Assembly: GCF_047495875.1 (NCBI RefSeq)
Contig: NC_092471.1
Location: 18,931,001 to 18,995,000, forward strand
DNA length: 64,000 nt
Source of the DNA: Pithys albifrons albifrons
Taxonomy: Eukaryota > Chordata > Aves > Passeriformes > Thamnophilidae
Direction: 5' to 3'
Positions 13,073 through 25,960 of this stretch are shown here, piece after piece; position 1 is the first letter of the stretch, and the number at the start of each line of letters is the position of its first letter. A program made the position numbers and the translations under genes. The notes below the pieces were generated by a model. It saw only the letters and a program-made list of their open reading frames with translations, made no database searches and was not told the DNA's origin.

Positions 13073-13860
13073 CTGTGAAAAAGACAGGGAACTACCAAAA
13101 TTAGAGTACTGAGCTAATTCTGGAGTGATCTTTTCCAAGAACATAATTGCTTAGTTTAACAAGTGACAATTTAGAAGTGCTGAATCCGACCAAGTGCTGC
13201 TGTGGTTTCACACACAGCATGACAATTCCCAGCTACCAGAGCTCTAAGGGAGCAGGAGTGGACACTGCTCTAATGTGGACAGAGTGGCTGCAGCCACTAC
13301 AGAGCAAAAAGTCATCAAAATAACACATATTGTATATCTTAAGTAAATGTAAAGACACCTCAAGTGTCATAACACATCAATATTCTGTGTTTTCCAAACA
13401 ATTCAATGATCTATTGGCCATTAAATAGAGAAGTTCGTCCTGAGCCTTCACATGAAAAGCTTTATAGCAAGTCTGTCTCACTGAAGAAGGAACCCCAGTG
13501 GTCAGCTCCAAGCACTGTCCACCAGTCTCTACAGAAGCACCTTTGGAGCAGCAGAATGGCAAACTGAAAAAGAGGGAATGCCAAAAAGCATCCCAGAAGA
13601 GAACAGACAGGAAGGCAATTAAAAAAAAAAAAGGCAAAAGAAACAAACCTAAGTGAAACTATCTTGATTCAAGTAACAGATGTGTTATGAATGAAATCTG
13701 TCCCAAACTGACCTCTGCAGCAGGTGTCAGACAATGTTCACTGAGTTTTGAAACAAAGCTCACCTTGCACCTGCCTAGGCTTAACTTGTTCCACTCCTGC
13801 ACTCAAGTTAAGGTCCGCCCGGGGTGCTAAGTTAAGAGTTTGCACAAATACTGTATATAC
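13073..13860 (-). other. RLIM: RLIM intron between coding exons 2 and 3
   Basis: Intron bounded by a GTATATACAG donor (plus-strand 13,860 downward) and the TTTCACAG acceptor at 13,073. No repeats or further exons recognised. Confidence 0.85.
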
Positions 13861-13944
13861 CTCTATTCTCATCACTGTTTTGCTGTGGTGGACCTTCTTT
13901 AACTTGGTGTAGCCTTCTCAGCAACTCTTCTTCAGTAATTTCAC
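13861..13944 (-). CDS. RLIM: RLIM coding exon 2
   Basis: 84-bp exon encoding [20 protein letters not shown] and on to SDENRG, matching the segment that follows the N-terminal domain of RLIM. The acceptor reads TTTTCTAAG and the donor GAG|GTATAT. Its phase (1 in, 1 out) fits both neighbours. It is too short to stand out as an independent open frame. Confidence 0.93.
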
Positions 13945-14761
13945 CTTAGAAAATAAGCAAAAATTTCCAAAAAATATTTCCAAATCATATATGTATATAT
14001 GTCATATAAGCATCATCAAAAGCTTCTCAAGAAGGTACAAGTCACTGCTTGTCTCTTGTCTGATCAAATCCTGCCCTACGGACACTGCTGAGCAGGTTGC
14101 TGAGGGGAAGCTCAGACACTTTAGCACTGTTGTCCCAAATAAGCTCTGCTGAAGCTGAAATATCCAACAGCTCCATCCCATTCAGTACAGATCTGCTCTC
14201 TGGTTCTGTAACCTCTACAGCTTAGCAGCAATTTTTGTCATCCCGTTTGTCACCCATTGAATGGCTGTCCAGAGTACAATTTGAGGTAACACTTTCACAA
14301 GCATGAAAAAAGGTTTAAATTAGTTGAAGTCATGGTTTGAATTAGGTATTATCCTGTAAAGAGCCAATTTAAAGTAATAAATCAATTGAGAACTGAAATC
14401 AAATGCCCATGCAGGATCTCTCACCAGACCACTTTACCCTAGGTACAAACTCAGCCTCAACAGCTTAAAATTTGCACACAAACACTTAGGGAAGACTTTT
14501 TTCCATCTCAGGGCCCGTAACTGGAACTGGGTCAAATCTGGGTGTTCCTGCCGAGTTGTGTAAACACTAAACTTTTGTAACCACCTCTTCACTAGTCAGG
14601 GGCCCACTCCAATTTGAGTGTGTACAAATTAGCAAGAAGCTACTTCCTCCCATGACACAACCACAGCACACAAACTAAACGGGTGGAACCATTTCAGGGG
14701 AACAGAAAAGGACACAAATTGCCTGCAAGCAATTCTAGTAGGATGGACAAGCATTACCCAC
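13945..14761 (-). other. RLIM: RLIM intron between coding exons 1 and 2
   Basis: Donor GTGGGTAATG after the GTPG codon and acceptor TTCTAAG. About 0.8 kb of unique sequence; no TE or exon seen. Confidence 0.85.
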
Positions 14762-14950
14762 CTGGTGTTCCTAACAAATTGTTATCTCTCATAAGCCTGT
14801 AGTCCTCTTCACTCAGGTTGTTCACAAACTGATAGAAAGCTTCCTCTCGATCCAACCGGTCCAGCTGACTCTGCCGTTGTGCTTCTGATTGATCAATATT
14901 TCCTTTATCACCAGAATCTGAGCTTTCCATCTTGATGAGTGGGAGAGTAC
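14762..14950 (-). CDS. RLIM: RLIM coding exon 1 with start codon
   Basis: The start ATG is at 14,928-14,930 in a good context (A at -3, G at +4); bases 14,931-14,950 are 5' UTR after a CCCTTTTTTAG acceptor. It encodes [11 protein letters not shown] followed by the highly conserved [20 protein letters not shown] segment and ends in GTP with one base of the next codon. The open frame can be read 25 codons further upstream, but that crosses the splice acceptor and is not part of the gene. Confidence 0.94.
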
Positions 14951-15369
14951 CTAAAAAGGGAGGAAACAAACCCTTCACTGAGTGCAGTGAAATATGGCAC
15001 GACATTCAGGCATGTTTACAATGTAGAACAGAGGACAGGTTAAAGCACTTGGCTCATGAAGCTTCAGTTAAGATCAGGTGCCACAACCACAGGGATCAAA
15101 ACCAAAGCCCTTCTCAAAGCATGAACCTCTCCAGGCAGTACAAACCAAATCAATGCCCATCATTACCAAACACTCAACAAAGCAACAGGTATGAGCACAC
15201 AGGGTATTGATGCCAAAGGGGTCTTTGATTTTTCAATTTTCATATTTTGCTGATTTTAAGAACACAATAGATGTAGCACTGTAGATTTTTAGTGGGTTAA
15301 TATTTAGCTACTTAAGGTCTTTCTATCTCTACCCCTGCTCCAGAACAGGCAGCTAAGATCTTCTGGCTG

Positions 15370-15755
15370 TTCAGTCCCTTTCTCAAGGTACAAGACTGGA
15401 GGATATCAGAGGGAAACATAAGCACAAAGCAGAGTGACCCGGAGCACTGGAGAGCGTCCAAAAGACCTTTGTGTGCTGAAGAAGAGGAGGTGGATGAAGA
15501 CAGGGGGTCTCGACGACCCCAGCCTCAAATCCGGGGAGGTGGGGACTGGGAAGGGACAGAGGTGGAACTGGACATGTGTAAGGTAGTGATTGGATAGATT
15601 ATAAAAGCCATGGAAATCAAAGCTTGCACACGTGTCTGTGCATTCCTGGATGAGCCAAACTGCTCATTAAAGTAACTACCCCTTATCTCATCTCCTACTA
15701 AAACTCAGCTTGGAGTCCTTTTTACAGACTTTTAAGGCAACAGTATCACCTGTCA
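15370..15755 (+). mobile_element. candidate solo LTR of an endogenous retrovirus
   Basis: A TATAAAAG box at about 15,600 is followed within 80 bp by an ATTAAAG poly(A)-like signal, then a T-rich stretch and a CAACA-type end near 15,752. This order is typical of U3-R-U5. No internal retroviral genes and no clear target-site duplication were found. Boundaries are approximate and the family is not recognised. Confidence 0.35.
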
Positions 15756-15956
15756 AAGCCTTAGTCCACCTTTACATCCACAGAGCTGACCAGGTGTCCA
15801 TGACTCTCTGCTTTTGGCATAAATACCCCTCACACCTCACCAAGCAGTCCGACAGCTGAGCCGTGCAGGGCACAGGCCATCCGTGATCACACTCCCTCTG
15901 ACTCTAAAAGGTGTTCACTGCTTTTCCTGCCTGCTACAAGAAACACTTTTAATCAT

Positions 15957-16099
15957 CCCTGAGATTAGCTCAGTTGGTTAAAACTTGGTTGTAGTAATGC
16001 CAAGGTCATGGGTTCAATCCCCTCTGTGGGCCATTGACTTAAGAGTTGGACCTGATGATCCTTGTGGGTCCTTCCAACTCAGAGTACTCTGTGACTCTG
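15957..16099 (+). mobile_element. tRNA-Ile-derived SINE with CR1 tail (TguSINE1-like)
   Basis: The head resembles tRNA-Ile with an A box (TTAGCTCAGTTGGTTA at 15,965) and a B box (GGTTCAATCCC near 16,011), ending GGGCCA. It is followed directly by a CR1-type 3' end (TTGGACCTGATGATCC and CCTTCCAACTC). This head-tail combination matches the songbird SINE TguSINE1 as I recall it. The anticodon stem-loop is degraded, so it is not a working tRNA gene. Confidence 0.72.
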
Positions 16100-16334
16100 A
16101 TTTTGTATATCCAAGTGCATTTGAACAGAATGAAAGGGTATGAAGAACTCAAATATAGAAGATGCTACAGAACACTATGGGCAAAAAAAGAAAAGGTTCT
16201 TGTTTCCTCAAACGAGAAGAGTTTGTAAAATCAACTTTAGTGTTTTACATGAAGAGAATGTTCTTTCAAGTTTCAGCATTTACTGAATTACTGATGTTGA
16301 CAACCAAAATTTCCAAGACAAACTCACAGCACAT

Positions 16335-17113
16335 ACCAGGTGTACATCTGCTTTCAAGAACTGCACTTTGGCCACAACAACCCCCTGCAGCAGCACAGGG
16401 TGGGCACAGAGTGGCTGGAGAGCAGCCAGGGGGAAAGGGACCTGGGGGGATTGAGGGACAGGAAGCTCAACATGAGCCAACAGTGTGCCCAGGTGGCCAA
16501 GAAGGCCAATGGCATCCTGGCCTGGCTCAGCAATGGGGTGGCAGCAGGCCCAGGGCAGTGACCCTTCCCCTGGACTCAGCACTGGGGAGGCCACACCTTG
16601 AGTGTTGTGTTCAGTTCTGGGCCCCTCAGGTCAGGAAAGAGATTGAGGGGCTGGAGTGGGGCCAGAGAAGGGCAACGAGGCTGGAGAAGGGACTGGAGCA
16701 CAAGCCCTGTGGGGAGAGGCTGAGGGAGCTGGGGGTGTTCAGGCTGGAGAAGAGGAGGCTCAGAGGTGACCTCAGCACTGTCTGGAACTGCCTGAAGGGA
16801 AGTTCTGGCCAGGTGGGGGTTGGTCTCTTCTCCCAGGCACTCAGCAATAGGACAAGGGGGCACGATGGGCTCAAGCTCTGCCAGGGGAAATTGAAGTTGG
16901 AGAGCAGAAAAAAATTCTTTGCAGAGAGAGTGCTCAGGCATTGGAATGGGCTGCCCAGAGAGGGGGTGGATTCCCCATCCCTGGAGGTTTTAAACTGAGA
17001 TTGGCTGTGGCACTGAGTGCCATGATCTGGTAAAGGGACTGGAGTTGGACCAAGGGTTGGACTTGATGATCTCGGAGGTCTTTTCCAACCCAATCGATTC
17101 TATGATTCTGTGT
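16335..17113 (+). mobile_element. CR1 LINE, 5'-truncated copy
   Basis: Translated pieces match the C-terminal part of the CR1 ORF2 product after the reverse transcriptase: [51 protein letters not shown] and [18 protein letters not shown]. Frames are shifted between segments. The 3' end shows the diagnostic avian CR1 tail, TTGGACTTGATGATCTCGGA and then ATTCTATGATTCTGTG at 17,095-17,113. It is inserted opposite to RLIM transcription. Confidence 0.88.
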
Positions 17114-20100
17114 TGCATATTTTTAAATATAATATTCTCATATTGTTTTTCATTTGGATGAAATACTTGACAGTGTCTCAAAGAAAATTATCGATGAATT
17201 TTGTGTCTGTATCTGATAAACACTATAATGAAATACATGCAAATGCAGGAGACATTCTGGCACTGGCTGTGCCATGCACATGTATCAAATGAAGATAAAA
17301 TAACTGGTTTCCTTGATCACTGTGCCTCACTATTCACACATCAAGAATATTCCTGCACAACTGGTAGAATCTACTTACTCAGAGAGGTGATTAGCAAGCT
17401 AATCCTCTGCATGCTAAAAAGCTCTGCAATAACACTCTCCATCAGAAAACATTCCTTTCATTTAAACCCTACTTCATGTGACATGAAAATACTGTTAGAA
17501 TAAAGCTTTTCTGCTTCTCGCTGGAAAATGTCCAACACTTCGACATCTGTCTGGTGGAAAAAGCATCTTTTTTGGGTTTGTCAGCACAGCTGTCAAGTCA
17601 GGACTGCCCAGTTTACATTAGTGCTTCTCCACAGAAGAGCAGCACTGCATGGTCTCCACGGGCACTTGATTTCAGCTGCTATGGTGAAAATTAAAGTGCG
17701 TGACGACCTCGGTGTGTAACACTGCAAAAATTCCACAGGGTAGGACATCCTATTATTGCAGACTTGTAAATTATGAAATGGCTGCTCCAACCCTCTTTGT
17801 CTCGAGTTGGAATGTTAGGTTAGTGCCATTAACTTGTTGCCACTCAGGGTGTCGTTTGGTTCTGTGAAGTTGTGCCATTTTGCCAAAGCAGTTACACGTT
17901 TTTCCAGGAATCAGCAGCAAGCGCAGGGCCAGCCCTGACTCACAGGGAGTCATCAGCTTTCTCTGCATTTCTGATCCCTGGTGCAGTGCAAAGGCTGCAC
18001 ATCTGCAGAGGGGCACGTGACGTGCTGTCCAGCCCCGAGCAGTGACCCCACTCCCAGGGGCAGCTGGGCCAGCAGGGACACCCAGCTCTGACCCGGCTCA
18101 GTTGGGCAATCCGTGTGCCCCCCGCGTGTCCTGCCAGCGGGAACACCCTCTGCTTCACAGCCAATCACCTTTGACAAGCCTTCTGGAGCACAGTCATGAC
18201 CCCAAGTAACACATTCTACAGAAGATCTTGGAAATAATGACAGCTGCTTTTCAAAGTAACATCTGAATAAAAGCCTCAAGCAGAATGAGAGACTTGGATC
18301 AAAAATAAAGCCTTGCAAGATGCATTAGTTCTCTGGGAATACACATCAAAACTCTTAACCAGCATTCCCTCCTTCAGGATAACAATGAAACAAAGTCTAC
18401 AATAAGATTAAGAAAATGAGCACATGCAGTAAGATGCCAAGGAACAGGAGCAGCACAAAGTTTTGTAAAATATTTTACCCCAAACGACTGCCAGCTTGGG
18501 ATTTACTGACTGCAAAACACAGAGTGTCTCCATAAAGATGGCAAATCAACATCTTTGTAACATCAGCCTAATTCTACAACAGCTTTTAAAAAAGAAAACC
18601 TCACTATGCATACAAAGCATGACCTTGGTTTGCTGCTTATGCTTTGAAATCTTCCTTTTAAGTGAATATTCCAGTGCTCTCAGGCACCTTGGCTGTACCA
18701 ACCCCATTGGACTCGGGCATTTGCTACTCCATTTCAGAAAAAAAGGGGCACCCTGGGCAGGGAAAAAGAGAGAGCCCAAACAAGTCAAGTGGGGGAAAAA
18801 AAAGAATTTTTCTCTCGTCTTCACCAACAGACTAATGTGCAGTTCAGTATGTGACTCTTTAGGAAATGCTCTGAATAAGGCACTTCCAGGTTTGCTCCTC
18901 TTTGCTCCTCCATCATCTCTTACCTCCCCTCCTAAACTATAAAATCAGCTTAACAGGCAAGATTGAAAAGACATTATTGCCTCAGGGGTAGGATTTGAAT
19001 GAAGAATTTAACTGACATTGAGACTATTTCTACTGGTGACAGACTGTGCTGCTGTGAGAGATCGCCCCAGCCCACCACGCCCCAGTGTCACCGTCCTACA
19101 ATGCTGAGGGTCTGTATGGGATGTTTCCATTGCTGGACATACAGAGGGCACAGAAATGCCCATCAAGGCACTGGCCCTGCCCTATCACTGACAGTAAATG
19201 GGATGACACTCTTCAAACCACAGCTCTGATACCAAAACCAGCCAAGGAAAAATAGGATTTCTCCCCCAAGGCTTCTGCTACTTCCTGTCTCTTCCCTGTC
19301 CACTCAGCTCAGCGTCCACATTGTGCAGTTTAAGCCTCGCCTCCCACACAGCTGCAGAGCACTCCATCCATCACAGACTGAACTCAGCAGAACATCTAGA
19401 CCAGTCCTGCCTCAGCACGACTCCACAGGCCCCTTCTGGCTGTCCAGCAGCAGTTCCAGGCTGGGAGTTACTACTCCTATCACAGCATCGGCAGAGTGGC
19501 AAAAATAACTGGAAAAATCTGTCCCTCCCTCAGGATTCTGCTCTCAGATCACACCCTGAAGAAAATTAAGACTGGCTTAAGGAACTGACTCCAGTGACAC
19601 AGGGAAACCTGATGAGGGCAAACTAACAGGTGTCCTATTAACTTACAACAAAATAACCACCATTTCATTATCCACTAAGCAGGTAGGCTCCAACCTTGTT
19701 TCTCTTCCTTCCAGTGGTATAGTTCAACTCAAAGTAAGACTTTGTTCTTATTGAAGCTAAAGATTCACAGTTTCCTTCTTCAGTGTCCTTCCCTGTCAGT
19801 CCTGAGTTGACAAAGGGTGGGGAAGTTCACAACCATGAGCAGGAAGTTCAGACCTGCTGGTTATTGCCAGCTCAGCTGAGACACCCAGCAATGACAATCT
19901 CTGCATGGGAAAGGGGGGGATGACCACCCAAAGGGTGCACAAAGCAAGGCATTCATTCTCCTTTAAAAAAGGGAAATACTCTTTAGCAGCTGAATATCCA
20001 ACACAGCAACTTCAGTGAATTCTTAATTGGTGTTTCCATCCTTCCACAAGTCAGCAAAGTGCCTTCCCTGCAGTTCCCCTCAACCACCTCAGAGGTTTCA

Positions 20101-23100
20101 GAGCACAAATGACTGGCTGTCTCTGCTGCTCCAGACTGCAGCAAACCCCCAAAAGCCATTGTTTGTTACATCCTTTTATTCAAGAGGAAGCAATACTTTG
20201 TTCTTTTGGAAAGGAACTATTTCAGAGTACCAGACATTCCCTCAATAATACAAAGTTATCATTCTCACAGCACAACAATTATTTTATGTTTTCTCTTATG
20301 ACAAGTTGTGTGTCCAGTCAGGAATGTACTACTGCTGAAAATCCAGAGCTCACAGCCTGGTGGGACAGCAAGCAGGGGTAACACAGCTGTGATACCCAGT
20401 TACCTCCAACACCAACTCAGGGCACCTCCACGCTGCTCACAGCACTTATGGACCCCAACATTCTTCCCAGAATGGACCAGAAGGCACTGGGATACTCACT
20501 AGTCCAAGTGGTATCTCCTGACATGAGTCATCTGTACTGAACACCAGGACAACACCTTAGTCTGCAGCCCTGATTTGTTAAAAGCTTAAAAGAAATCCCA
20601 TAAAACATTAAAACTCTCTGGACACCAACTAGGCACAACTTCGGAGACCTGACAAATTCCAAAGTCACTCATTAGTGGGGTTAAATGACAAGCAATACCT
20701 TAAACCCTTCATTAGATTTATGGGGCAAGTCCCAAGTTTTCACAGGACAAGGCACGGAATTAGTTAAGCTGCACACACAGCTCAGCTTCTCCCAGAGCTG
20801 TGCAACAGGAACTTCCTCTGGAACTGCCCCCGGGAGGTGTGACTGGTATTTCAGCCCCACCTGGGAACCTGCCATGCCCTGTGTGGCAGGAATGTCCCCT
20901 GAGCTCCCTCACGTCCCAGAGCACAGTTAATTCCTCTGCATACACAGAAAGGAGGATGGCACTGGGAGTGTTCCACAGGTGTCCTCGGCACAGGCCAACT
21001 TCCCATTTATGATTCACAACCTCATCTTAATTAGGTCCTTCAACCTGTTGAGCACCTTCCTTGTTTCCAGTCTGCACAAATCATGCCATCCTTGCACTAC
21101 AGAAGTGACTCAGTAAAAGCCAGAAAATATATTTTTGGGTTATTACAAACTACTTTTCCCTGCCCTGCTCTCAGGGAACAAACCTCAGAGACATTTCAGC
21201 TCCACACGAGCCCAGCACAGCTGTCCAAGCAGCAGCAGCTCCAACGTGCCATCCCACCCCATTTGGCAGGACCTGCACTCCCCCCAATTCCGTGGCTCAA
21301 ATGACACAGAACAGCAGCCAGAACAGGCAGTTCTCTTACCCTGAGCTCTTCACACTAGCACAACAGAACCAGCTTCACGTGCAACGTTCACCCACCCCAC
21401 CTCCCAGGAACTGGAGCTTCCTACAAGGATTCAAAGTTGAAAAAGTTTCCATGCCAGTCAGAATCCCATTTCTCAACACTGAAAGCCAGCAGGGAGTAAG
21501 ATATACCAGAAACTACATTCTCATCTTAAATATTTCATCATTCCAGTTTGCAAGCTCAAAAGCAGAAGCAAAAACTGTCAGTGAGTCCCATCATTAAAGG
21601 GGAAAGATCCAATAAGACACTGAAATTAAAGTCATCTATTTCCATTCCACATGGAGCCTCATTATGTAAGTTTTTTCCCTGATGTTATTTTCTATTTTCA
21701 CTCTCAAGATCGAGGTTCTTTCCAGACTTCTACCAAACTCACCCCAAATTTTAAACCCTGTGTCCTCTTTGACCCCAAAATTACCACTTTGGAAGAGCTG
21801 GGAGGTAACTCTGCCTTCTAGTGAAGTGTTGTGTGTAAAACTGAAATGCCAGTTTAACAAGGAGTGTTATTAAACATCCACTCAGCTGTTTCACCACCCC
21901 AGAGTGTTTCAAAGCAAAGGCCCTACAACAAGATGTCATTCTGAACATATGTTTGAAACAATAGGAAGCAGATGGAACAGTTGCAGAAAATTCCACAGAA
22001 TTAAAAAAAAAAAGACACTTCAGCAGAATCAATTGTTGGGACAGAGAATAGAAATACTAACAAGTGCTGAAAAGTCAAGGAGAAGTGAAGAAGTCGGGGT
22101 AAGTGTGACAGGGCAGAGTGCAGCAATTCCAGAACGCTGTGGAATCAAGATGGAGCTCTGAAAATAAAATGTGTAACAACTGCCAGAATCCAGGGCTTCA
22201 TATTTAATCATCTGCACTTACTAAAACAACACTTTTCACATTCAAGTGGAAAATAAAATGAAGATAGTTCTGCCTTTTGCCATCAAATTTGGGTATCACA
22301 AAAGAGAAACAGTGTCTGCAGAGGAGGACAAGTTTCCAGCTCTGGAATCTCATGAAATGATGCTCTTTCCACCCAGAAATGAGCTCCATCAGCAAGCAGA
22401 GGCTCAAGGGAGAAGCAAAGCTGCACACAAGTAACCAGTGTGGGCACAGAGACAGCGGCACAACCAGGACTGATGGCTGAGGACAAGAGTGTTGGAATTC
22501 CTGAAGAAACAGAGCTTGGGTTAGAGAAAGCACTAAGCCAATCAACACTCACTGAATGTCAATTACAAAAGGAAACCCCACTTTTAAATTGATTACTAAA
22601 TCTGTGTCCACACAACTGCTGCCAGTCCAGCTGCTGCCAACAGCAACAGGCCCCCAGAACTGTGAGAATCACCACAACCCACTCGGGAATTCCGACAGTG
22701 CATTCTTGTTCTGGTTGACACCCAGTGCCCAACCAATACAGAGCAAAATAAATGCAATAAAATCTACTGGAATTTGCATCAGCATCTGCAGGATGAGAAC
22801 TCCCTTTCTGCAGACAGCCCCAGGCTGCAGCACTTTAGCCAGACTGTGCACACCCCCCCTGCACATGGAACCTCAGAGCGCTCTGGGCAAGACGTTTCTC
22901 AGTTACCAAACTGAGATAAAACGTGGGATGACTTTTCCTCCACATCCAACTCTCCCTGGATGGTTTGCTGAGATCACACCAGCCTGCAGAGCTCCTGGAG
23001 GGCAGAGCTGAGCTTCCACACTGCTCTGCAGCCACAACTTATCACCAAGAACCTCATTAACACAACCTGAGCAGCCTGAAGGAGACCAGGCTGGTGTTTC

Positions 23101-24348
23101 CATGGGGTTACCAAAGCAGACCCAGCCCCTGGGACGCTCCTGGCTGGCCCTGCCCACCACACAAAGCTCCTGACTCAGTTATTACACTGCTCACAAGTTT
23201 TGGTTCTGAGATGCCAACACTGCCATAAAAATATCTTGAAGAGAGAAATGGTCACATTTGTTTTCATCCCTTCCAGGTTAAATTTTGCAAGCTCAGGAAT
23301 TGACAGGTTTTCACTAAGACTGAGATTGAACCACAAAAACTTGGATAAACACCCAACGATCACGTTTGGATTCAAATGTTTCAATATGTGGCAAATTAAG
23401 TCCTCTACAAAAAAAAAAAAAAAAGAACAGTCCAACAATGTGTTGTTACATTTAACTGGACTTATATGCAACGTTTAAACTCAAGTATATGACAGAAAAA
23501 AACCAAAGTGTATCTTCCCTGCAACTGGAATAATTCCACTGAGATCAACAAATTTATTTAGATACATTCCCATGGGAAGGAGGGATAAAACAAGAAGGCA
23601 GGTATATGATATAGGGGTGTTTTGAAAGTATTTCCACTTAAGGAGCACACCAAAAACACCCACTTAAACCCACCTCCAATACACATATTGGAGGGCAGAC
23701 ACTTGTCCCTCCCCTGAGCATGTCTGGGAAGCCACAAACATGGAAACAACCAGGACACACACGACAACCACTGCAGGCTTGAGAAATGCTGGTGTGGTTA
23801 TTTCAGTGACAAACAGAGTTGCTGATGAAGAGAACACTGAGGTGGTTCTGCTTTAGTGGTCTGACACAACAAGAGGCCCTTAATTTTATAACATGTGGTG
23901 TGTTTGCCCTTCCCCAGACTGAGCTGCAACTCCTTTAATTCCCAAATGGTGAACCTGGAGAGGGAACACGCTCAGCTTAAGTGCACTACAACAAAACTAA
24001 ACATCTGACCCTCAGTTAAAGATAATTAACTGCCCAAGAAGCAGCCAACAGTTTGGTTTTTTAAAAGATCTGACAAGTCACTGCAATTAAAACTCAGGGA
24101 CAAATAAGTGCCAGAACTTCTTTAGCATTTGGACAACTATTTTCTACTTGAAATGAGGCAGTCCTGCCAATATGGTCAGGGGAAATAAACGTGGTATGTG
24201 ATGACACCACCGGGTACTATCAAGTCTGAACTCTTGTTGAGAAGCTTCTCTGTATTCACCTTCCTGGAAAATGGCAAAACAAACAAAACAACTATTAAAA
24301 AAATCAATGTCTTTTGCCATGAAACCTTTTGTCAGGCTCCTACTACAC

Positions 24349-24349
<1 letters not shown>

Positions 24350-24386
<37 letters not shown>

Positions 24387-24500
24387 TATAATATATATAT
24401 ATATATAATAATATATATGCATAATAGATCTTAATAAATACAATATACATATACATATATATTATAATAAATACAATATACATATATATTATTATATATA
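24350..24500. repeat. (TA)n-rich low-complexity tract
   Basis: Almost pure TA dinucleotides with a few interruptions from 24,352 to about 24,418, then looser AT repeats (ATATACATA) to about 24,500. It lies in the RLIM first intron. Confidence 0.9.
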
Positions 24501-25311
24501 AGCTGCTATTGCCCCTCAATTAGAACAGATCACTGAAGATAAACACGCACATCCAGCAGGACTTGGCAATGGTTTCAAAACACACAGAAACCTTAAACGT
24601 TCACAAACAGCACTAAAAGGGGCAGGGGAAAGCTCGCACAGGAAACTATACGGTGACAGAGCAAAGATGACGTGACCGACTGGGGAGAAACTCGGCCCAG
24701 GAACAGCGAACACCGCAGGTCTGAGCAGGCCCCGAACCGCTCCAGGCGCCGCGGGACGGCCCGAGCCGCAGCGAGGCCTCCTGTCCAACCCCGCACGGGC
24801 ACCCGCAACCCGGAGCCCCCCACAACCACACAGGGCACCCCCGCAAACGGGCCCCGAGCAGCGGCGACACCGCCCCTCGCTGCCCCCGAACGGGCCCGGC
24901 TGCCGCTCCTGCCCCCGCCCCGCCGGGCACGGGCGGCCGAGGCCCCGCACCCCCCGGTTCCCGCAGCCCCCGGCCCGGCACCCGCTGAGGCCCCGCATCT
25001 TTTCGAGCCCCGCACCTGCTGAGGCCCCGCACCCTCCGAGCCCCCGCACCCCCCGGGCCCGGCCCGAGCGGCGGAGGCGGCGGGAGGCCCCTCCGGGAGC
25101 GCGGCCCATCCGGGCACACCCGCGCTCGCTCCGCCATCGCCGCCCCCCGCCCGCTCACGGCAGCGCCGACCGAGCCTCCCGCGCCCCGCCGGGCCCGCGG
25201 CCGCCCCCCGAGCGCGGGCTGAGGGACCCTGGGCCGCCCCCGCCTGCCCCGGGCCTCTCCCCTCCCTTCCCCGGGCCATTTTGAGAGCCCGCCCCCGGCC
25301 CCGCTGCTCAC

Positions 25312-25470
25312 CGCTCACCGCCCGCCGCCGCCGCCCACCCCCGGCGCTGTGGGTGCGCCGCCGCCCCGTGCCGGTGCCGGTGCCGGTGCCGGTGCCGCGC
25401 TCCGCCCGCCCCGCCGCGCCCGGCCCTGCCCGCTCAGGCCCTGCCCGTTCAGGCCGCCATTTTCTGCCCC
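25312..25470 (-). other. RLIM: candidate noncoding exon 1 of RLIM
   Basis: On the minus strand an AAAATGGCGGCC element near 25,453-25,465 is followed by GC-rich sequence ending at two tandem GTGAGC donors 7 bp apart (exon edge 25,319 or 25,312). It would splice to the acceptor at 14,950. The exact start site is a guess based on the motif. Confidence 0.4.
25369..25400. repeat. short (GTGCCG)n hexamer repeat
   Basis: About five tandem GTGCCG/GCCGGT hexamers inside the CpG island, within the proposed RLIM exon 1. Confidence 0.85.
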
Positions 25471-25669
25471 ATTGTTACCAAGGAACGGGGGCCGGAAGTG
25501 CCGCCGACACGCGGAAGTGGAGGGGCGCGCGCGCCCCCGCGCAGGCGCGGCCCGGGGGGGGCAGCCCCGCCCAGCGCGCGCGGCCGCGGCCCTCAGGGCC
25601 GGCCGCCATTTTGGAGGGGCAGGAGCGCAGGGAGGGGCGGGACGGGGGGGCTGGTACGGAGCCCCCCTC

Positions 25670-25960
25670 GGCTCACGGGCCTCTCCCTTCCACCCACGGA
25701 CCCCTTTTCGGCCCACGGATCCCCTGTCGGCTCACGGACGGCGCCCTCATCCGGCCCACGGGCCTCTCCCGGCCGACGGACCCCTCCTCGGCCCAGGGAC
25801 ACCACACAGACCCCTCCCTCGGCCCACGGGCCCTTCTGGGCCTCCGGACCCCACCCCATCCCCTGCCCACGGAATCCCCCCCCTCGGCCCACGAACCACT
25901 GCCCAAGGTCCCCCCCCCCGGCCCACGGACCTCCCCCGTCGGCCCACAGAGCCCCGGGAG
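25670..25960. repeat. degenerate minisatellite GGCCCACGGACCCCT
   Basis: Loose tandem copies with the core CGGCCCACGGACCCCT recur roughly every 20-30 bp along the distal edge of the CpG island. CpGs within the unit are well preserved, unlike in the TpG-decayed arrays elsewhere in the window. Confidence 0.7.

Larger units (their letters stand above)
14951..25311 (-). other. RLIM: RLIM first intron(s), TE-bearing
   Basis: About 10.4 kb separates the first coding exon from the CpG-island promoter. It holds an LTR-like block, a SINE, a CR1 copy and a TA repeat, each listed separately. The remainder (about 17.2-24.3 kb) is unique-looking with no recognisable exon. A further noncoding 5' UTR exon could lie here unseen. 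Confidence 0.6.

Noticed and set aside
15957..16033. A possible tRNA-Ile gene
   Set aside because: A and B boxes are present, but the anticodon arm is degraded and the tRNA part is fused to a CR1 tail; it is a SINE.
16162..16998. A 278-codon plus-strand open frame as a novel gene
   Set aside because: It is a frame-shifted translation of a CR1 LINE 3' part, with the diagnostic CR1 tail right after it.
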